DNA from: Oscillospiraceae bacterium
Lineage (GTDB): Bacteria; Bacillota; Clostridia; Oscillospirales; Oscillospiraceae
Assembly: GCA_022846075.1 (NCBI GenBank)
Contig: AP025582.1
Location: 496,001-560,000 of the forward strand
DNA: 64,000 nucleotides
Direction of reading: 5' to 3'
The notes beneath the pieces were generated by a model. The model was not told the DNA's origin. It was given only the letters and a program-made list of their open reading frames with translations, and did no database searches. How positions within the stretch are numbered: position 1 is the first letter of the stretch; each line of letters begins with the position of its first letter. The translations under genes and the position numbers were made by a program. Positions 36,058 through 46,081 of this stretch are shown piece by piece.

Positions 36058-37323
36058 ATGAACAAGCTGAAAGACGAACTTTCCGGCGAGGTCAAGGGCC
36101 TGGGGGCCCATTTGGGGGTCCTGGTGAAGTGGTCCCTCATCGCCTGTGTCGTGGGCCTTGGAGTGGGGCTGGTGGGCGTGGCCTTCCACATGGCGGTGGC
36201 CTGGGCCACCCAGACCCGGGTGGATAATCCCTGGCTCCTCTACCTTCTGCCTCTGGCGGGGCTTGCCATCGTGGCCCTCTACCACCTGGCGGGCATCTAC
36301 GAGGACAAGGGCACCAACCTGGTGATGAACGCCGTCCGGGGGGAGTCCAATATGTCCTTCCGCACCGCCCCCCTCATCTTCATCGCCTCCGCCCTGACCC
36401 ATCTGTGCGGTGGCTCCTCCGGCCGGGAGGGGGCCGCCCTCCAGATCGGCGGCGCCATCGCCTCCAGCGCGGGGCGGCGGCTGGGCTTTGACCAGGAGGA
36501 CCGGCGCATCCTCATCGTGTGCGGGATGGCCGCCGCCTTCTCCGCCCTCTTCGGCACCCCGCTGGCCGCCGCCGTCTTTGCCATGGAGGTGGTCCACGTG
36601 GGGGTGATGCACTACGCCGCCATCGTCCCCGCCACCCTCTCCTCCCTCATCGCCTCCTATCTGGCGGAGCGCGGGTTTGGGGCGGTGCCCACCTCCTACG
36701 CGGTGGCCCGGGTGCCCGAACTTTCCCCCCTCTCCCTCCTCCAGGCCGTGGGCCTGGGGGTGCTGTGTGCCGTGGTGGCCATCATTTTCTGCCAGCTGAT
36801 GCACACCACCCATGATTTCTACCAGCGCTACATCCCCAACCCCTATTTCCGGGCCGCCGTGGGCGGCGGGATCGTCATCGCCCTCACCGTCCTGCTGGGC
36901 ACCCAGGACTACAACGGCGCCGGGGGCCAGGTCATCGCCGCCGCCGTGGCGGGGACCGCCGTCCCCTACGCTTTTTTGCTGAAGATGCTCTTCACCGCCC
37001 TCACCCTGGGGGCGGGCTACAAGGGGGGCGAGATCGTCCCCGTCTTCTTCACAGGGGCCACCTTCGGCTGTGTGGTGGGGCCCCTGCTGGGCCTGCCCGC
37101 CTCCTTCTCCGCCGCCGCCGGGATGGTGGCGGTCTTCTGCGGGGTCACCAACTGCCCCATGACCTCCGTGTTCCTGGCCTATGAGCTCTTCGGCGGCCAG
37201 GGGCTTGGGATGTATGCCGCCGTCTGCGCCGTCAGCTATCTGGTGTCCGGCTACGGCGGGCTGTATACCGCCCAGGAAATTGTGTATTCTAAGATCAAAC
37301 CCGCTCGTTACGAGCGCAAGTAA
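36058..37323 (+). CDS. CLC-family anion/proton antiporter, fluoride-clade features
   Basis: A 421-residue CLC membrane protein with about ten hydrophobic helices. The gating glutamate lies in GGSSGREGAALQIG (about residue 125), and FGTPLAAAVFAMEV follows. The chloride-selectivity signature GSGIPE is absent; the equivalent place reads DKGTNLVMNAV. The late motif GAGYKGGEIVPVFFTGATFG and the stretch TAPLIFIASALTHLCGGS resemble the fluoride-exporting CLC-F group as I remember it, so fluoride export is my preferred role. Start 36058 follows GGAGCGGG. An amidohydrolase gene begins 11 nt later. Confidence 0.85.
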   Translation: MNKLKDELSGEVKGLGAHLGVLVKWSLIACVVGLGVGLVGVAFHMAVAWATQTRVDNPWLLYLLPLAGLAIVALYHLAGIYEDKGTNLVMNAVRGESNMSFRTAPLIFIASALTHLCGGSSGREGAALQIGGAIASSAGRRLGFDQEDRRILIVCGMAAAFSALFGTPLAAAVFAMEVVHVGVMHYAAIVPATLSSLIASYLAERGFGAVPTSYAVARVPELSPLSLLQAVGLGVLCAVVAIIFCQLMHTTHDFYQRYIPNPYFRAAVGGGIVIALTVLLGTQDYNGAGGQVIAAAVAGTAVPYAFLLKMLFTALTLGAGYKGGEIVPVFFTGATFGCVVGPLLGLPASFSAAAGMVAVFCGVTNCPMTSVFLAYELFGGQGLGMYAAVCAVSYLVSGYGGLYTAQEIVYSKIKPARYERK

Positions 37324-37334
37324 GGAGCAATCGT

Positions 37335-38903
37335 ATGCTGTCAGAGCGTTATTTCGGCGGCCCTATCCTGACCATGGAGCCCGGCCCCAGACCCGAAGGG
37401 GTGCTGGTGTCGGGCGGCAGAATCGTGGCCGTGGGCACGAATGAGGAGCTAAAGGCCCTGGACCCCAAAGCCAGGGTCGTGGACCTGGCGGGGCGGACCC
37501 TTCTGCCCGCCTTTTTGGATCCCCACGGCCATCTGTCCGCCGTGGCCTCCACCATCTCCCTGGCCCAGCTGGGGACGGCGGAGAGCTTCAGTCAGATCGA
37601 AAAGGCCCTGGTGGACTTCCGGACGGAGCGCCGGGTCCCGGCAGGGGAGTGGGTGGTGGGCAACGGCTACGACCATAACCTGCTGGCCGAGGGGGTCCAT
37701 CCCACCCGGCGGGTGTTGGACGCCGCCCTGCCGGAAAACCCCTGCCTGATCACCCACGCCTCCGGCCATATGGGGGTGGCCAATACCGAGGCGCTGCGGC
37801 GCATGGGCATCACCGCCGCCACTCCCGACCCTGCGGGCGGCAAGATCGGCCGGGAGGAGGACGGCACGCCCAACGGCTACCTGGAGGAGAACGCCTTCAT
37901 CCGGCTGGCGGCGGGCTTTGTGCCCCGGCCCACGGCGGAGGAGGCCCTGGACGACCTGCGGGCCGCCCAGGAGAAGTACCTCTCCCAGGGGTATGTATTG
38001 GCCCAGGACGGTATGACGGGAAAGGCGGAGTACGCCCTCCTCGCCGCCGGGGCCCGGGCGGGCCTCCCCCTGGATGTGGTGGGCTATGCCGACCTCCGCA
38101 ACGCCCCCGAGCTGGCCAAGGAGCCCCCGGTGGGCCGCTTTTCCATGGGGGGCTGCAAGATCTTTCTGGACGGCTCCCCCCAGGGGCGGACCGCCTGGAT
38201 GAGCCGGCCCTATGAGGGGGAGGCGGACTACGCCGGCTACCCCGCCTGGACCGACGAGCAGGTCACCGCCTTCCTCTCCCTGGCCCTGGGGGAGGGGCGG
38301 CAAATCCTGGCCCACTGCAACGGGGACGCCGCCGCCGAGCAATATCTGCGCTGCTTCGCCGCCGCCCGGCAGAGGATGGGGGCGGGGGACACCCACCGGC
38401 CCGTCATGATCCACGCCCAGCTGGTCCGCCGGGACCAGCTGGAGCGGATGGGGCGGTTTTCCATGATCCCCTCCTTTTTTGCCGCCCATATCTGGTACTG
38501 GGGGGACACCCACTGGAAAAACTTCGGGCCGGAGCGGGCCAGCCACATCAGTCCCCTGAAATGGGCCCAGGAGCTTGGCCTGCCCTTCACCATGCACCAG
38601 GACAGCCCGGTCATCGAGCCAAACGTCCTGGAGAGCGTTTGGTGCGCCGCCAACCGGGTGACCCGGAAGGGCCGGAAGCTGGGGTGCGGGCTTGCGGTGA
38701 CGGCGGAGACCGCCCTCAAGGCCTTCACCATCCATGCCGCCTACCAGTACTTTATGGAGTCCGAGCGGGGGAGTATCGCCCCCGGAAAACGGGCGGACTT
38801 CGTGCTCCTGGACGCCGACCCCACCGCGGTGGAGCCCATGAAGATCCGGGACATTCAGGTGTTGGAGACCATCAAGGACGGCGTAAGCGTGTACCGCAAA
38901 TAA
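37335..38903 (+). CDS. YtcJ-type amidohydrolase
   Basis: A 522-residue metal-dependent hydrolase of the amidohydrolase superfamily, YtcJ/Amidohydro_3 group. The N-terminal barrel strand carries LLPAFLDPHGHLS (metal-binding HxH), then GEWVVGNGYDHNLL. Later ligand histidines lie in ILAHCNGDAAAEQYL and VMIHAQLVRRDQL, and the end has GSIAPGKRADFVLLDADP. Substrates of the group are mostly unknown (N-formyl or N-acyl compounds in a few). AAGGAG precedes the ATG. It is co-transcribed with the CLC antiporter; no functional link between them is evident. Confidence 0.88.
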   Translation: MLSERYFGGPILTMEPGPRPEGVLVSGGRIVAVGTNEELKALDPKARVVDLAGRTLLPAFLDPHGHLSAVASTISLAQLGTAESFSQIEKALVDFRTERRVPAGEWVVGNGYDHNLLAEGVHPTRRVLDAALPENPCLITHASGHMGVANTEALRRMGITAATPDPAGGKIGREEDGTPNGYLEENAFIRLAAGFVPRPTAEEALDDLRAAQEKYLSQGYVLAQDGMTGKAEYALLAAGARAGLPLDVVGYADLRNAPELAKEPPVGRFSMGGCKIFLDGSPQGRTAWMSRPYEGEADYAGYPAWTDEQVTAFLSLALGEGRQILAHCNGDAAAEQYLRCFAAARQRMGAGDTHRPVMIHAQLVRRDQLERMGRFSMIPSFFAAHIWYWGDTHWKNFGPERASHISPLKWAQELGLPFTMHQDSPVIEPNVLESVWCAANRVTRKGRKLGCGLAVTAETALKAFTIHAAYQYFMESERGSIAPGKRADFVLLDADPTAVEPMKIRDIQVLETIKDGVSVYRK

Positions 38904-38940
38904 CAAGGTTTGTCTCTCCCACCCGACGGACTGACTACAA

Positions 38941-38980
38941 AAAGGCCCCGGCGTCCATAGGACGCCGGGGCCTTTGGTTT
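38941..38980. terminator. Bidirectional terminator
   Basis: A 13-bp GC stem (38944-38956 with 38960-38972), an ATA loop, A-rich left flank and T-rich right flank. It serves the amidohydrolase and the convergent SLH fusion gene. Confidence 0.9.
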
Positions 38981-38993
38981 AAAAGGGACAGGT

Positions 38994-41969
38994 TTACTTG
39001 GACAGGTTGGCCTTGAGGGCGGCCAGGTCCTCGGCCTTCATGCCGTGGGCGGTGAGATAGCTCTCGGCGGCCTTGGCCAGGTCGGTCTTGGACAGATCCG
39101 CGCCCTTTTCCAGGCCCGCCACGGCCCGGAGCATCTCCATCACGTTGCCCTCGGCGATCAGGTCGTACTTGTCTTTGTCGGCGGTGGGGTCAATGTGGTA
39201 GTAGTTGACATAACTCGTCATGTAGTCGGCCACGATGTCCTCCAGCTTGGCGCCCATCAGAGCCTCCAGCAGGGCAGAGGTGAAGCCGGCCCGGTCCTTG
39301 CCCTCGGTGCAGTGGACCAGGTAGGGGCCGTCGTGCTGGGCCAGGAAGGTCAGGCCCTTGACGATGCCCTCGCCGAACTCGTCGGAGGCGTAGTTGACGG
39401 GCATACCCAGGGCGATGACGGCCTGGGCCTCCACCAGGGACTTGTAGTAGGGGGAGGCGAAGCCCTCGGCGGCGATGTATTCGGCCATCTCCTCGTCGGT
39501 GTCGGCCAGGTTCATGACGGCCTTCACGCCGGCTGCCTCGATGAGCTTGTCGGCGGTGGCGGCGCGGCTGTTTTCGTCGTTCACCGGGGAGGCGGAGCGG
39601 TAGAGCTTACCCTCGGCGATGTCGCCCATGACCACGGGGCGGAAGTTGGCGAAAATCTCGTCGGTGGCGTAGTCGGAGCGGTCATTGGTGTACTTGAGGG
39701 AGTAGGTGGCCTGGAGGGCGGCGGCGCCGCCCTTTTCCTTCATGGTGACGGTGATTTCAGAGCCCACGTCTACCTTGGCGACCTCGTTAAACTTGCCGTA
39801 GTTGATGCACACGGCCAGGTAGTCCTTGCCGGGGTAGGCCCGGAGCATGGCCTCGCCGGAGTCCACGTAGTAGCCGTCCAGGTAGGGCATGTCGGCGGTG
39901 TAGTCCCCGGCGGTGACGGTGACCACGTCGCCCAGGGTGAAGCCCAGGGCCTCAAAGTCGGAAATCTTCACGTCCAGCACGGCGTGGCCGTACTTCTCCA
40001 CCTCGGTGACGGTACCGGTGACGGGGCGGCGGGAGAGGTCGTAGGTGCTGGGGAACACGGCGCCGTTGAGGACCCACACGTCGGTGAGGTCGGGCTTACC
40101 GTCCTTGACGGTGGAGACCAGGTAGTCGCCCTGGCCGTGCTCCACGCCGGGACGGTTGGCCACCAGCACGTCGCCCCAGGCGGTCTCCACCACCACACGG
40201 GTATCGGCGGGGACGAACATGGCGAAGTTGGTGTCGGGCTCGGCCTTGGTCTTGAGGTCGATGTAGGTGTCCTTCTTGGCGAAGGTCTTGGCGGTGACGG
40301 CGGAGCCGTCGGCGGTGGTATAGGTTTTCTCCACCTTCTCCAGCTTGGAGGGCCACAGCTCGTCCACGGTGCCCTTCAAAAGGACGGTGACGCCGTCATC
40401 GGTGACCACGCCGGAGTTGCCCTCCAGGACGTTTTCATAGGGGGTGTCCTTGGAAACCATCATGCCCTGGATGGTGTACTCGGTCTTGCCGGTGAGGAAC
40501 CAGTCGTGCTCAGAGGCGGCCAGGTAATCCTCCAGAGTGACAGTGGTGTAGAGGTTGTTGGTGAAGAAGTCGGTGATGGAGGTCTCCACCAGGGCGGTGA
40601 CTTCCGGCTGGTCGGAGTAGAAGCCGTAGCCATGGTCGGCGTCGGGGACCACGATCTCCTGGGCGGCGGGGTAGGCGGAGACGATGGCCTTGTTCATCTC
40701 GTCGGTGACCACCACGTCCTGGTCGCCGTGGAGCACCAGCACGGGGCCGGTGAACTTGGCCAGGGACTCCAGAGGCTTGCCCGCCTCCATGTCGGCAAAC
40801 CAGGCCTTGGACAGCTCCTGGGTCTGGCCGTAGATGGTGGTGAAGGCGGCGAAGCCGTCCTTCTCGGCGGTCGCCTTGAGCTCATTGTAGGTCTCCAAAT
40901 CGCCGAAGATGCTGGGGGCAAGGACCTCGGCGTCCACGGCGGCGGCGGAGAGGAGGACCACGGCCTTGTAGGGGTTATTCTCGGCGCCCACGATTTCGCT
41001 GGCGATGCGCCCGCCCATGGAGTAGCCCAGGATGCCCAGGCGGTCCGCGTCAATGGGATAGTTGTCCAGCAGATAGGCCAGACCCGCGTTGGAGTCGGCG
41101 ATCATGTTGGTCATGGTGTTGTCCTGGAAGGACGCCTCGGAGCCCCCGCAGCCGGGGAAGTCCATGCGGATGGTGGCGAAGCCGGCCTGGGCCAGGGCAC
41201 GGGCCACGCCCACGAAGCCCACGTTCTCGTCCTTGCTGCCGCCGTGGCCGTGGTTCATGACCACCGCGGGGAAGGGGCCTTCCCCGGCGGGGAGGGTGAC
41301 CACGGCGGGGACGGTGCGCTCGCCGCTCTGATAGGTGACGGTTTTCTCCACGTAGCCGGGGGTGAGGGCGTCGAACTTCATCAGCACGGTGGCCAGCTCG
41401 GCCCGGACGGCGTTGGCGGTGGGGTTCAGGTTCCCGTTCTGGTCACCGGTCATCAGCCCGGCGTAGTAGCAGAAGCTCATGCCCTCCAGAGCCCAGGCGG
41501 GGATGGCGTCGTAGTCGGGGGCCTCCTTCATGGACATGCCGCCCTCGGTGGAGGTCAGGCCCTTGCCGGCGGCGTAGCGGGCCAGGATGGTGGCGATCTC
41601 GGCCCGGGTGATGGCCCGCTCGCCGTTGAAGGCGCCGTTCTCGTCCCCGGCGGCGACGCCGGTGAAGCCCGCCCAGTGGGCGGCGGGGGCGAACCACTTG
41701 CCCTCAATGTCATTGAAGGCGGCCTTCTCGATGCCCTCGGTGGGCTTGCCCTCCAGGTTGTAGAGGGTCTGGAACACGGTGGCCCGGTCCACGGTGCCGT
41801 CTGGCTCGAAACCCTTGTCGGTGCCGGTCATGTAGCCCTTGTCGGTCACATAAGCCTGGGCCTCGGCGTACCAGGGGGCGGGGGTCTCGTCCGCGGCCAG
41901 AGCCGGGACGGCCAGGGACAGGCTCAGCGCCGCGGACAGCGCCAGGGAGAGGGGTTTTCTCCATTTCAT
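38994..41969 (-). CDS. SLH - alpha/beta hydrolase - barrel - tyrosine phosphatase fusion, larger paralogue
   Basis: A 991-residue exported protein paralogous to 7351-9849. A signal peptide (cut after ALAA) is followed by three SLH motifs whose first repeat is almost identical to that paralogue. The alpha/beta hydrolase has nucleophile GYSMGGR (Ser about 316), acid HGDQDVVVTDE and His in DADHGYGFYSD. A beta-rich insertion of about 130 residues (EYTIQGMMVSKDTPYENVLEG...), absent from the paralogue, comes next. Then comes the SAM-hydroxide-adenosyltransferase-like barrel (LGDVVTVTAGDYTADMPYLDGYY...YLAVCINYGKFNEVAKV). A C-terminal tyrosine phosphatase (KLYRSASPVN, HCTEGKDRAGF, Cys about 886) ends it. 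ATG 41969 has AAAGGTGA upstream, as in its relatives. The external substrate is unknown. Confidence 0.86.
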   Translation of the reverse strand: MKWRKPLSLALSAALSLSLAVPALAADETPAPWYAEAQAYVTDKGYMTGTDKGFEPDGTVDRATVFQTLYNLEGKPTEGIEKAAFNDIEGKWFAPAAHWAGFTGVAAGDENGAFNGERAITRAEIATILARYAAGKGLTSTEGGMSMKEAPDYDAIPAWALEGMSFCYYAGLMTGDQNGNLNPTANAVRAELATVLMKFDALTPGYVEKTVTYQSGERTVPAVVTLPAGEGPFPAVVMNHGHGGSKDENVGFVGVARALAQAGFATIRMDFPGCGGSEASFQDNTMTNMIADSNAGLAYLLDNYPIDADRLGILGYSMGGRIASEIVGAENNPYKAVVLLSAAAVDAEVLAPSIFGDLETYNELKATAEKDGFAAFTTIYGQTQELSKAWFADMEAGKPLESLAKFTGPVLVLHGDQDVVVTDEMNKAIVSAYPAAQEIVVPDADHGYGFYSDQPEVTALVETSITDFFTNNLYTTVTLEDYLAASEHDWFLTGKTEYTIQGMMVSKDTPYENVLEGNSGVVTDDGVTVLLKGTVDELWPSKLEKVEKTYTTADGSAVTAKTFAKKDTYIDLKTKAEPDTNFAMFVPADTRVVVETAWGDVLVANRPGVEHGQGDYLVSTVKDGKPDLTDVWVLNGAVFPSTYDLSRRPVTGTVTEVEKYGHAVLDVKISDFEALGFTLGDVVTVTAGDYTADMPYLDGYYVDSGEAMLRAYPGKDYLAVCINYGKFNEVAKVDVGSEITVTMKEKGGAAALQATYSLKYTNDRSDYATDEIFANFRPVVMGDIAEGKLYRSASPVNDENSRAATADKLIEAAGVKAVMNLADTDEEMAEYIAAEGFASPYYKSLVEAQAVIALGMPVNYASDEFGEGIVKGLTFLAQHDGPYLVHCTEGKDRAGFTSALLEALMGAKLEDIVADYMTSYVNYYHIDPTADKDKYDLIAEGNVMEMLRAVAGLEKGADLSKTDLAKAAESYLTAHGMKAEDLAALKANLSK

Positions 41970-42021
41970 ACGCGTTTTCACCTTTTCCTTTTCGATTTTG
42001 GCACGCTGGGAATGTAAAAAT

Positions 42022-42050
42022 ATTGTATCATTTGGGTGGGAAAAAGACAA
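42022..42050 (-). promoter_or_regulatory. Promoter of the larger SLH fusion gene
   Basis: On the minus strand TTGTCT (42045-42050), a 17-bp spacer and TACAAT (42022-42027). Confidence 0.68.
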
Positions 42051-42115
42051 CTTGTATTTTCTAGGCGATGGAGACGGCAGGCCCCGGGCGGAGCTTGTCC
42101 GTCCGGGGCCCGCGT

Positions 42116-43723
42116 TTATTTATGGTGGGTCTTGGCCGCGGCGAGGAAGGCTCGGAAGAGGGGGTGGGCCCGGTTGGGGCGGCTCTTGAACTCCGGGTGG
42201 AACTGGACCCCCACGAACCAGGGGTGGTCCGGCAGCTCCACAATTTCCACCAGCCGCCCGTCGGGGGAGAGGCCCGCCAGCTCCAGGCCGGCGGCGGTGA
42301 GGGTGTCCCGGTAGTCATTGTTGAACTCGTAGCGGTGGCGATGGCGCTCCTGGACGGTGTCCGCGCCGTAGGCGGCGTAGGTCTTGCTGGTATGGGCGGT
42401 CACCCGGCAGGGGTAGGCCCCCAGCCGCATGGTGCCCCCCTTGGCGGTGACCCCCCGCTGGTCGGGCATCAGGTCGATGACCGGGTGGGGGGTGTCCTCC
42501 CGCAGCTCGCTGGAGTGGGCCTCCGCCAGCCCCGCCGCGTGGCGGGCGAACTCGATGACCGCCATCTGCATCCCCAGGCAGATGCCGAAGTAGGGGACGT
42601 TACGCTCCCGGGCGTAGCGGACGGCGGAAATCATGCCCTCCACTCCCCGCTCACCAAAGCCGCCGGGGACCAGGATGCCGTCGCAGTCCTTGAAAAGGTC
42701 GGCGGCGTTGGCGTCGGTGACCGTCTCGGAGTCCACCCAGTCGACGTCTACCTGTACGCCGTTTTCGATGCCGCCGTGGGTGAGGGCCTCGGCCACCGAG
42801 AGATAGGCGTCGTGGAGGCCCATATACTTGCCCACCATGGCGACGCGGACTCGGGCCTGGGCCCCCTTGGCCCGGTCCACCATGGCCGCCCAGCCGGAGA
42901 GGTCGGGGGCCTTGTCCGCCAAGCCCAGGCGCTTGCAGACCACCCGGGCCAGGCCCGCCTGCTCCAGGAGGAGGGGCACCTCGTAGAGGATAGGGGCGGT
43001 GAGGTTGGGGATGACGTTCTCCGCCGGGAGGTTGCAGAAGAGGGAGATTTTATCCAGCACGTCCCGGGGGATCTCCGAATCCGAGCGGCAGAGGATCACG
43101 TCGGGCTGGATGCCCAGGGCCAGCAGCTCCTTGGCGGAGTGCTGGGTGGGCTTGGACTTCAACTCCCCGGAGCCGGGGATGGACACCACGAGGGAGACGT
43201 GGAGGAACATGCAGTTCTCCCGGCCCACCTCGTTGGCCACCTGACGGATGGCCTCCAGGAAAGGCTGGGACTCGATGTCCCCCACGGTGCCGCCGATCTC
43301 GGTGATGACCACGTCGGGGCTGTCCGCCTCCCCCACGGCGTAGACCCGGCGCTTGATTTCGTCGGTGATGTGGGGGATCACCTGGACGGTGCCCCCCAGG
43401 TAGCCGCCCTCCCGCTCCCGGCTCAGCACCGTCCAGTAGACCTTGCCCGAGGTCACCGAGGAGTGGACGGTGAGGTTTTCGTCGATGAAGCGTTCGTAGT
43501 GGCCCAAATCGAGGTCGGTCTCCGCCCCGTCCTCGGTGACGAAGACCTCCCCGTGCTGGTAGGGGCTCATGGTGCCGGGGTCCACGTTGAGATAGGGGTC
43601 GAACTTCTGGATGGTGACCTTACAGCCCCGGGCTTTGAGGAGACGGCCCAGCGAGGCCGCCGCGATGCCCTTGCCCAAGCCAGAGACCACACCGCCGGTG
43701 ACGAAGATGTATTTGACTGCCAT
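42116..43723 (-). CDS. pyrG: CTP synthase
   Basis: Converts UTP to CTP with ATP and glutamine. The 535-residue protein has the synthetase domain beginning [50 protein letters not shown] and the UTP/CTP site. A glutamine amidotransferase follows, with the nucleophile Cys in [15 protein letters not shown] (about 380) and the closing His-Glu in VQFHPEF. GGGAGG precedes the ATG. A GC hairpin lies after the stop (about 42072-42112) without a good T run. The spacing of the domains is normal. Confidence 0.97.
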   Translation of the reverse strand: MAVKYIFVTGGVVSGLGKGIAAASLGRLLKARGCKVTIQKFDPYLNVDPGTMSPYQHGEVFVTEDGAETDLDLGHYERFIDENLTVHSSVTSGKVYWTVLSREREGGYLGGTVQVIPHITDEIKRRVYAVGEADSPDVVITEIGGTVGDIESQPFLEAIRQVANEVGRENCMFLHVSLVVSIPGSGELKSKPTQHSAKELLALGIQPDVILCRSDSEIPRDVLDKISLFCNLPAENVIPNLTAPILYEVPLLLEQAGLARVVCKRLGLADKAPDLSGWAAMVDRAKGAQARVRVAMVGKYMGLHDAYLSVAEALTHGGIENGVQVDVDWVDSETVTDANAADLFKDCDGILVPGGFGERGVEGMISAVRYARERNVPYFGICLGMQMAVIEFARHAAGLAEAHSSELREDTPHPVIDLMPDQRGVTAKGGTMRLGAYPCRVTAHTSKTYAAYGADTVQERHRHRYEFNNDYRDTLTAAGLELAGLSPDGRLVEIVELPDHPWFVGVQFHPEFKSRPNRAHPLFRAFLAAAKTHHK

Positions 43724-43905
43724 GTGTCATTCCTCCCATTCGCGATGGGACGCCCTTGCCCCAAAGGCTTTTTAATTTCCTTTTACTTACAGAAAAATCC
43801 TTTTTATTCTACTTCCGTTCCCGCTCCGCGTCAAGACGAAATTTTCCCCTGGGGAGCCGGTTTGTGCTATACTGAAAACAAGAAACGGTTTGGAGGGGAA
43901 CGGGT

Positions 43906-44658
43906 ATGGGAGCCGAGTTCATCAACCTGACGCCGGAAAATCTGGCGGGGGAGCATTTGTGCTGTATCATACGAAGCAAAAAGCCCCATCCGGGGGTGGA
44001 GGCCAAGCGGCAATGGCTGGCGGACCGCCTGGAGGAGGGCCACGTCTTTCGGAAGCTGGACGCCAAGGCCGTGGTCTTTATTGAGTATGCCCCTCTGGAG
44101 ACGGCGTGGGTGCCCGTGGTGGGGGACAACTACCTCTACATCTACTGCCTGTGGGTCTCCGGCGGGGACGTGAAGGGGAAGGGGTACGGGAAGGCTCTGA
44201 TGGAGGACTGCCTGGCCGACGCCCGGGAGAGGGGAAAATCCGGCGTGTGCATGCTGGGGGCGAAGAAGCAGAAGGCGTGGCTCTCCGACCAGTCCTTCGC
44301 CAAAAAGTTCGGCTTCGAGGCGGTGGACGAGACGGAGGACGGGTACGAGCTGCTGGCCCTCTCCTTTGATGGGACCGCGCCCCGGTTCACAGAGCGGGCG
44401 AGGCGGGGGGAAATCGAGGAGAAGGGGCTGGCCGTCTATTACGATATGCAGTGCCCCTTCATTTATCAGAAGGTGGAGGACCTCCGGGCCTACTGCGGGG
44501 AGAAGGGCGTGGAGGCGTCCTTCGTGCGGGTGGACAGCCTGGAACAGGCGAAAGGGCTGCCCTGCGCGTTCAACAACTGGGCCGTGTTTTACAAGGGGAA
44601 GCTCCAGACGGTGAACCTGCTGGACGCGGCGGCGGTGGAGCGGATACTGAAGAAGTGA
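43906..44658 (+). CDS. GNAT acetyltransferase with YoaP-like C-terminal domain
   Basis: A 250-residue protein. The N-terminal two thirds is a GNAT fold (YIYCLWVSGGDVKGKGYGKALMEDCLADARERGKSGV, with the acetyl-CoA loop GKGYGK). The C-terminal part (GLAVYYDMQCPFIYQKVEDLRAYCGEKGVEASFVRVDSLEQAKGLPCAFNNWAVFYKGKL) is the YoaP-like domain with a thioredoxin-like CPF motif. Substrates are unknown. An extended -10 (TG-C-TATACT, 43865-43873) lies about 35 nt upstream, and GGAGGGG is near the ATG. The next gene follows by 16 nt. Confidence 0.88.
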   Translation: MGAEFINLTPENLAGEHLCCIIRSKKPHPGVEAKRQWLADRLEEGHVFRKLDAKAVVFIEYAPLETAWVPVVGDNYLYIYCLWVSGGDVKGKGYGKALMEDCLADARERGKSGVCMLGAKKQKAWLSDQSFAKKFGFEAVDETEDGYELLALSFDGTAPRFTERARRGEIEEKGLAVYYDMQCPFIYQKVEDLRAYCGEKGVEASFVRVDSLEQAKGLPCAFNNWAVFYKGKLQTVNLLDAAAVERILKK

Positions 44659-44674
44659 GGATGGAGGTGCCGGG

Positions 44675-46036
44675 ATGAAAAAGTTGCTGTGTGCCGTCTG
44701 GGCCTTGGCGGCGGCGCTGTGCCTGCCCGCCCTGGCGGCGGAGGGGGAGATCGGGGTCTACCTGGACGGGACGCCCCTCGCCTTCGACACCGCCCCCGCG
44801 GCGGTGGAAGGGCGGACCCTGGTGCCGGTACGGGCCATCTTTGAGGCGCTGGGCTATCAGGTGGACTGGGACGGGGGGACGGGCATCACGGCCGTCTCCC
44901 CGGAGCATCAGGTGGAGCTGGAGCTGGGGAAGGCGGAGATGAGGGTGGACGACGTGCCCCAAGCTCTGGATGTGCCGCCTATGGCGGTGGAGGGGCGCAC
45001 GCTGGTGCCGGTCCGGGCGGTGGCCCAGGCGGCGGGCTGCGACGTGTTCTGGGACCAGGAGCGGAATGTTGTGCTCCTCTGGACGCCGGGGGCCCTGCCC
45101 ACCCATTTCCTCTATGATGATTTTTCCACCGACGGGATGTATCTCTACGCCTTCTCCTTCCGGGGGACCCTGCAGATCTCGCTGGCGGACCAGTCCGTCC
45201 GGGTGCTGCCCCTGCTTGGGGCGATTTGCCAGCCCTACGGGGGGAAGCTGTACGGGCGGTTCGGCTCCGAGGGGGACAACCTGGCCTTCGCCGCCTACGA
45301 CCTGGCCGCCGGGGAAAAGAAGGCGCTGACGGAGGAGAACGTGGGGGAGCTGTACGTCTACGGGGACCATATCTACGGTGTGCTCCCCGGCGTGGGGTTC
45401 GGCAGGATGGACCTGGACGGGGGGAACGTGGAGGAGGTGCCCTTCCGGGACGAGGGGGCGGGCATCGGCTACTTCGCCCTCCGGGACGGGCTGCTCTTCA
45501 GCCCCGGGGGCTGGGTGCTGGATTTGGAGACGGGGGAGACGGCGGCCCGGCTGACCAGCGGCGTGAAGGCCGAGGGCTGGCGGGACTTTTACACCCTGGG
45601 GGGCGCCTCGCTGTCCGGGGACCGGTTCTACGTGCCCATCAGCTTCTACTACTCGGAGTCCTACCCGCTGTACCCCTGCGGCATCGCGGTCTACGACTAT
45701 AAGAGCGGGGCTTATGGCTTCCTCCCCGTGGACGACGTGGTGGAGGACACCCAGGCGGTGGGGGATACGCTGTACTACACCGTCCGCACCGGCGGTGCGG
45801 GGTACAATACCGGGACTCTCTACCGGCTGGACGACTGGGACCTGCCCCCCACGGTGCTGGCGGAGGGGCTCTACGTGAGCGGCTTCATTGTAATTGGGGA
45901 CTACGTCTACTATAACCGCCCGGCCTATGAAGGGGAGATCACGCTGGACGAGGGCATGGGGGGCGCCACGGCCCTGTGCCGGATGCCGGCGGACGGGGGA
46001 GAGGAGCAGGTCATCAGCTTTGACCAGCACTTCTGA
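44675..46036 (+). CDS. Exported copper amine oxidase N-domain protein with propeller-like region
   Basis: A 453-residue secreted protein. After a signal peptide (cut after ALA) come two copper amine oxidase N-like repeats (YLDGTPLAFDTAPAAVEGRTLVPVRAIFEALGYQVDWD and VDDVPQALDVPPMAVEGRTLVPVRAVAQAAGCDVFWD, about 25-150). The remaining 300 residues form repeated beta sheets with LYxR.D or Yxx.DxxxG turns (LYVYGDHIYGVL, LYYTVRTGGAGYNTGTLYRLDDWD). These resemble DUF5050-type propellers. The role is probably surface or wall binding; no enzyme motif is seen. GGAGG precedes the ATG. It is in operon with the GNAT gene. Confidence 0.78.
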   Translation: MKKLLCAVWALAAALCLPALAAEGEIGVYLDGTPLAFDTAPAAVEGRTLVPVRAIFEALGYQVDWDGGTGITAVSPEHQVELELGKAEMRVDDVPQALDVPPMAVEGRTLVPVRAVAQAAGCDVFWDQERNVVLLWTPGALPTHFLYDDFSTDGMYLYAFSFRGTLQISLADQSVRVLPLLGAICQPYGGKLYGRFGSEGDNLAFAAYDLAAGEKKALTEENVGELYVYGDHIYGVLPGVGFGRMDLDGGNVEEVPFRDEGAGIGYFALRDGLLFSPGGWVLDLETGETAARLTSGVKAEGWRDFYTLGGASLSGDRFYVPISFYYSESYPLYPCGIAVYDYKSGAYGFLPVDDVVEDTQAVGDTLYYTVRTGGAGYNTGTLYRLDDWDLPPTVLAEGLYVSGFIVIGDYVYYNRPAYEGEITLDEGMGGATALCRMPADGGEEQVISFDQHF

Positions 46037-46081
46037 AAAATCAGGGGATTTTTTGAGGATACTGACTGTTTGACGCTTGCC

